A stretch of DNA of 64,000 bases from assembly GCF_017302315.1 (NCBI RefSeq), contig NZ_JAFLDT010000013.1, positions 1 to 64,000 of the forward strand. The letters run 5' to 3'. Under the pieces are notes generated by a model. It saw only the letters and a program-made list of their open reading frames with translations. It did not search any database and had not been told where the DNA came from. Source of the stretch: Zoogloea sp. GTDB lineage: Bacteria > Pseudomonadota > Gammaproteobacteria > Burkholderiales > Rhodocyclaceae. A program made the translations under genes and the position numbers. Positions 62,136 to 64,000 of the stretch are shown here, piece by piece. Positions within the stretch are counted from its first letter, which is position 1, and each line of letters starts with the position of its first letter.

Positions 62136-62669
62136 TTATGCAGTGGTCGGAATGACCGCCAATAGATCGGTGACGCCGACATCCACGCCAGCCTGACTTA
62201 ACAGCGTCGTGACCTGACCGCGATGGTGCGTCTGGTGGTTGAAGAAGTGCAGCAGCAAGGCCCCGAAACACCGGCTCGAATGGAAGCCCGCCATGTTGCT
62301 GTAGGCCAGATCAGCCGACAGATGCTCGGGCGTCAGCCCGGCAACCCAGCGCTCGATCAGGGCATCCAGCCCCCGCCGGTAATGGCCCAGCCCCGCCAGA
62401 TCGTCCGCGAGGGGTTGGGTCAGGGACGACGGCCGGGGAAACCCGGACAACGCGCCCAGCGCCGGAAACGCCGCCTCGTGCTGCGCAAAGCGGTGCAGCC
62501 AGATCGTGTCGGCCACCGCGATGTGATTGAGCGTGCCCAGGATGGAACCAAAGAACGCCCCCTTGTCCGCCGTCAACGCCGCCGGATCGAGGGTCGCCGC
62601 CGCGGCATACAGGCGATCGTTCATCCAGCGGTTGTATTCGGCCATGAGGGAAGCGGCTTGGGGGGTCAT
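62136..62669 (-). CDS. DinB-family protein
   Basis: A 177-residue four-helix-bundle protein with the metal-binding histidines of the DinB/YfiT fold: NHIAVADTIWLHRF and FNHQTHHRGQVTTLL. It may be a thiol-dependent metalloenzyme, but substrate and thiol are unknown. It probably shares a transcript with the VOC gene behind it. Confidence 0.9.
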   Translation of the reverse strand: MTPQAASLMAEYNRWMNDRLYAAAATLDPAALTADKGAFFGSILGTLNHIAVADTIWLHRFAQHEAAFPALGALSGFPRPSSLTQPLADDLAGLGHYRRGLDALIERWVAGLTPEHLSADLAYSNMAGFHSSRCFGALLLHFFNHQTHHRGQVTTLLSQAGVDVGVTDLLAVIPTTA

Positions 62670-62729
62670 TGGGGGGCCTCGGGTGGGTGGGTGCCGGACG
62701 GGCCGGCGGGTACTGACAAGGTGGTTAGA

Positions 62730-63194
62730 CTACAGCGACGGGTCGTCAATGCGGCGCAGATACCAGCACCTCGCCTTCAGGCCAAAAGAGTAGCTCACCT
62801 GCCAGTCGGTATCGGGCCTGACGATTACGACTTCAACCACGGTCGCCGACTCGCGGACCTTCTCGGCCTTGAGGCCATTGCGCCGCATCTGACTTTCAAG
62901 CGTTCCCGCGCGCCGCAACTCGGCCCTTGAAGTCCTCGTCTGCACGGTGACCGGCTCATCCTTGCCATCGACCACCCGGCTCGATGGAACCACAGGCGGC
63001 ATACGAGACAAGGCAAAGCTCATGGACGTCGAGAACCTGGCGAAGAAGTTATCGAAGTTCTCGTCCTGTGAGCCCGTGCAGGCGGCGGAAGAAGCTGTGG
63101 TCAGGATCAGCAACAAGGGGGTGAGGAAAAGGAGACGGAACAGCTTTTGGGTAGTCACAACCGGTAGCCAAGGGTAACGAGGGTCTTCTTCCAT
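62730..63194 (-). CDS. Hypothetical secreted protein
   Basis: A 154-residue protein with a late signal segment (KLFRLLFLTPLLLILTTASS then AACTG). The mature part begins QDENFDNFFARFSTSMSFAL and later SYSFGLKARCWYLRRIDDP. ATG 63,194 chosen; a start at TTQKLF would give a cleaner signal. Family not recognised. 27 bases behind the next gene upstream on the same strand. Confidence 0.7.
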   Translation of the reverse strand: MEEDPRYPWLPVVTTQKLFRLLFLTPLLLILTTASSAACTGSQDENFDNFFARFSTSMSFALSRMPPVVPSSRVVDGKDEPVTVQTRTSRAELRRAGTLESQMRRNGLKAEKVRESATVVEVVIVRPDTDWQVSYSFGLKARCWYLRRIDDPSL

Positions 63195-63221
63195 GATTCG
63201 CACATTGCAGGTCGCCTGCAT

Positions 63222-63713
63222 TCACTCCCCCCCTTTTCTGCGTAATCGTCGAATCGGAGGCGCGACAGCAAAAGCCAGCGCCGCAAGGACCGCGGAGATT
63301 GCATAGCCAATCATGCTCCATGCACCAGACTCCGCACTCGAGTAATTGCGTGGGTTCTTCCGGAGCGCAGGCAGTTCGGACTCCGGGATGACAATCGGGC
63401 CTGTTTCCGCCGTGATGCTGAGCTGCCTGTCGGCACAGGCCAGCGTGTGCAATTCAGGGCCGCTGTAGACATACAGGATCTGCCTTTCAAGGGAGAACAA
63501 GCCGGCTTCAGTCGTCACGGAGTACCAGAACGCCGTCAAGAAGCCGCTGCCAACGTACAGACGTACCTTTGTTCCGTCCGAGGTCGTACAGGAATCGACC
63601 AGCTCCTCCATCCACGGGTTGCCATAGGTATTGCTGCCAGGCAGCACGATCCAAACGGCGATGACCAGCAACCATATTGAAGCTACGACTCGAAAGTGGG
63701 TTCTGATGGACAT
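63222..63713 (-). CDS. Hypothetical protein with N- and C-terminal membrane anchors
   Basis: A 163-residue protein with TM segments at residues about 11-27 (VVASIWLLVIAVWIVLP) and 135-152 (IGYAISAVLAALAFAVAP), a periplasmic domain of about 100 residues between with three cysteines, and a basic C-terminal tail (RRLRRKGGE). Function unknown. Same strand as the secreted protein gene and the PEP-CTERM gene; these may be one transcript. Confidence 0.68.
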   Translation of the reverse strand: MSIRTHFRVVASIWLLVIAVWIVLPGSNTYGNPWMEELVDSCTTSDGTKVRLYVGSGFLTAFWYSVTTEAGLFSLERQILYVYSGPELHTLACADRQLSITAETGPIVIPESELPALRKNPRNYSSAESGAWSMIGYAISAVLAALAFAVAPPIRRLRRKGGE

Positions 63714-63774
63714 TGGAAGGCTATCGAAAAGGCAAGTGGGAACCGGAGTCCTCCTCCTGATTTCCCAAGCTACG

Positions 63775-64000
63775 CTAAACATTGCAAGAGCGCTTCTTGC
63801 TCTTTCGCAGCGCTACCCCGACACAGCCCAAACCACCGAGCAAGAGCGTTATCGAACTCGGCTCAGGGACACTGGTAAGAATGATCGAAAAATCCGTAGC
63901 ACGGTAAACGCCACTAAACGTGGAAATTGGAGCACCGTACATAGCTTCTACATCGCGAACCATAGAGCTCCTCGAAGCGCTAAACCAACCGCAATCATAG
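63775..64000 (-). CDS. PEP-CTERM protein, 5' part outside window
   Basis: On the minus strand the frame is open to the right edge, so only the last ~74 residues are seen; an internal ATG at 63,963 is not a certain start. The C-terminal end is a typical exosortase sorting signal: SVPEPSSITLLLGGLGCVGVAL (PEP, then hydrophobic stretch), and the basic RKSKKRSCNV. Such proteins are exported and processed by exosortase in EPS-producing Gram-negatives. The exosortase gene is not in the window. Confidence 0.8.
   Translation of the reverse strand, partial: YDCGWFSASRSSMVRDVEAMYGAPISTFSGVYRATDFSIILTSVPEPSSITLLLGGLGCVGVALRKSKKRSCNV

Overview
This 64 kb window is chromosomal DNA from a GC-rich Gram-negative bacterium, most likely a betaproteobacterium of the Rhodocyclales type. 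The evidence is the order recA-recX-lptB-rpoN-hpf-ptsN-hprK, the ribE/ribBA/ribH-nusB-thiL-pgpA-cinA run before it, an NDUFA9-like gene overlapping cca, and a PEP-CTERM protein at the right edge. The genus cannot be fixed from sequence alone. I saw no rRNA, tRNA, CRISPR array, transposase or prophage block.

Layout. 1-3.2 kb: the 3' part of gatA, a small lipoprotein gene and gatB (tRNA amidotransferase), followed by a REP/BIME-like inverted repeat. 3.4-7.4 kb: an unknown protein, then a LysR regulator divergent from an Old-Yellow-Enzyme reductase and an alcohol-dehydrogenase-like reductase. 7.4-13.9 kb: a giant hybrid kinase with a degenerate CheB, a CheR, several PAS domains, a kinase core and a receiver, then a small exported peptide and a CBS protein. 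14-19.5 kb: riboflavin synthesis (ribE, ribBA, ribH), nusB, thiL, pgpA and pncC, interrupted by about 0.9 kb holding a decayed gene. 19.6-25.7 kb: recA under a LexA box, recX, lptB, rpoN, hpf, ptsN, hprK and a PsiF-repeat protein. 25.8-39.3 kb: mixed housekeeping genes (FHA protein, ttcA, folM-like, MidA-like methyltransferase, hydrolase, a PBP1C lacking its transpeptidase motifs, cca, NDUFA9-like, slt, 5-formyl-THF ligase, oxyR). 39.5-43.3 kb: a lipid-anchored HtrA protease and a TonB-dependent receptor. 43.3-49.6 kb: a heavy-metal RND efflux operon (small exported protein, CzcC/B/A-like, PII-like protein). 49.7-53.2 kb: dacC-ybeD-lipB-lipA and a Nudix hydrolase. 53.4-56.7 kb: a small DNA-binding-like protein, a chemoreceptor and a LysR regulator. 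56.8-60.5 kb: urate catabolism (uraD, NCS2 permease, uraH, puuD with a cytochrome c tail). 60.6-64 kb: small membrane, VOC, DinB and secreted proteins, a second copy of the inverted repeat, and a PEP-CTERM protein cut by the window edge.

How the genes work together. Several sets look translationally coupled through ATGA or TGATG junctions: ribH-nusB, thiL-pgpA-pncC, the OYE/ADH pair, NDUFA9-like-cca, czcC-czcB, czcA-PII, ybeD-lipB and uraH-puuD. The urate set gives a complete route from urate to allantoin plus uptake, with electrons probably passed to a c-type haem. The metal efflux operon carries its own PII-like protein without the usual uridylylation tyrosine. The observations most worth following are proteins that kept their fold but lost catalytic motifs (CheB domain of the giant kinase, transpeptidase of PBP1C, GTP-cyclohydrolase-II half of RibBA, cyclase half of the FHA protein), the PII-linked efflux operon, and the repeat family present in two copies.
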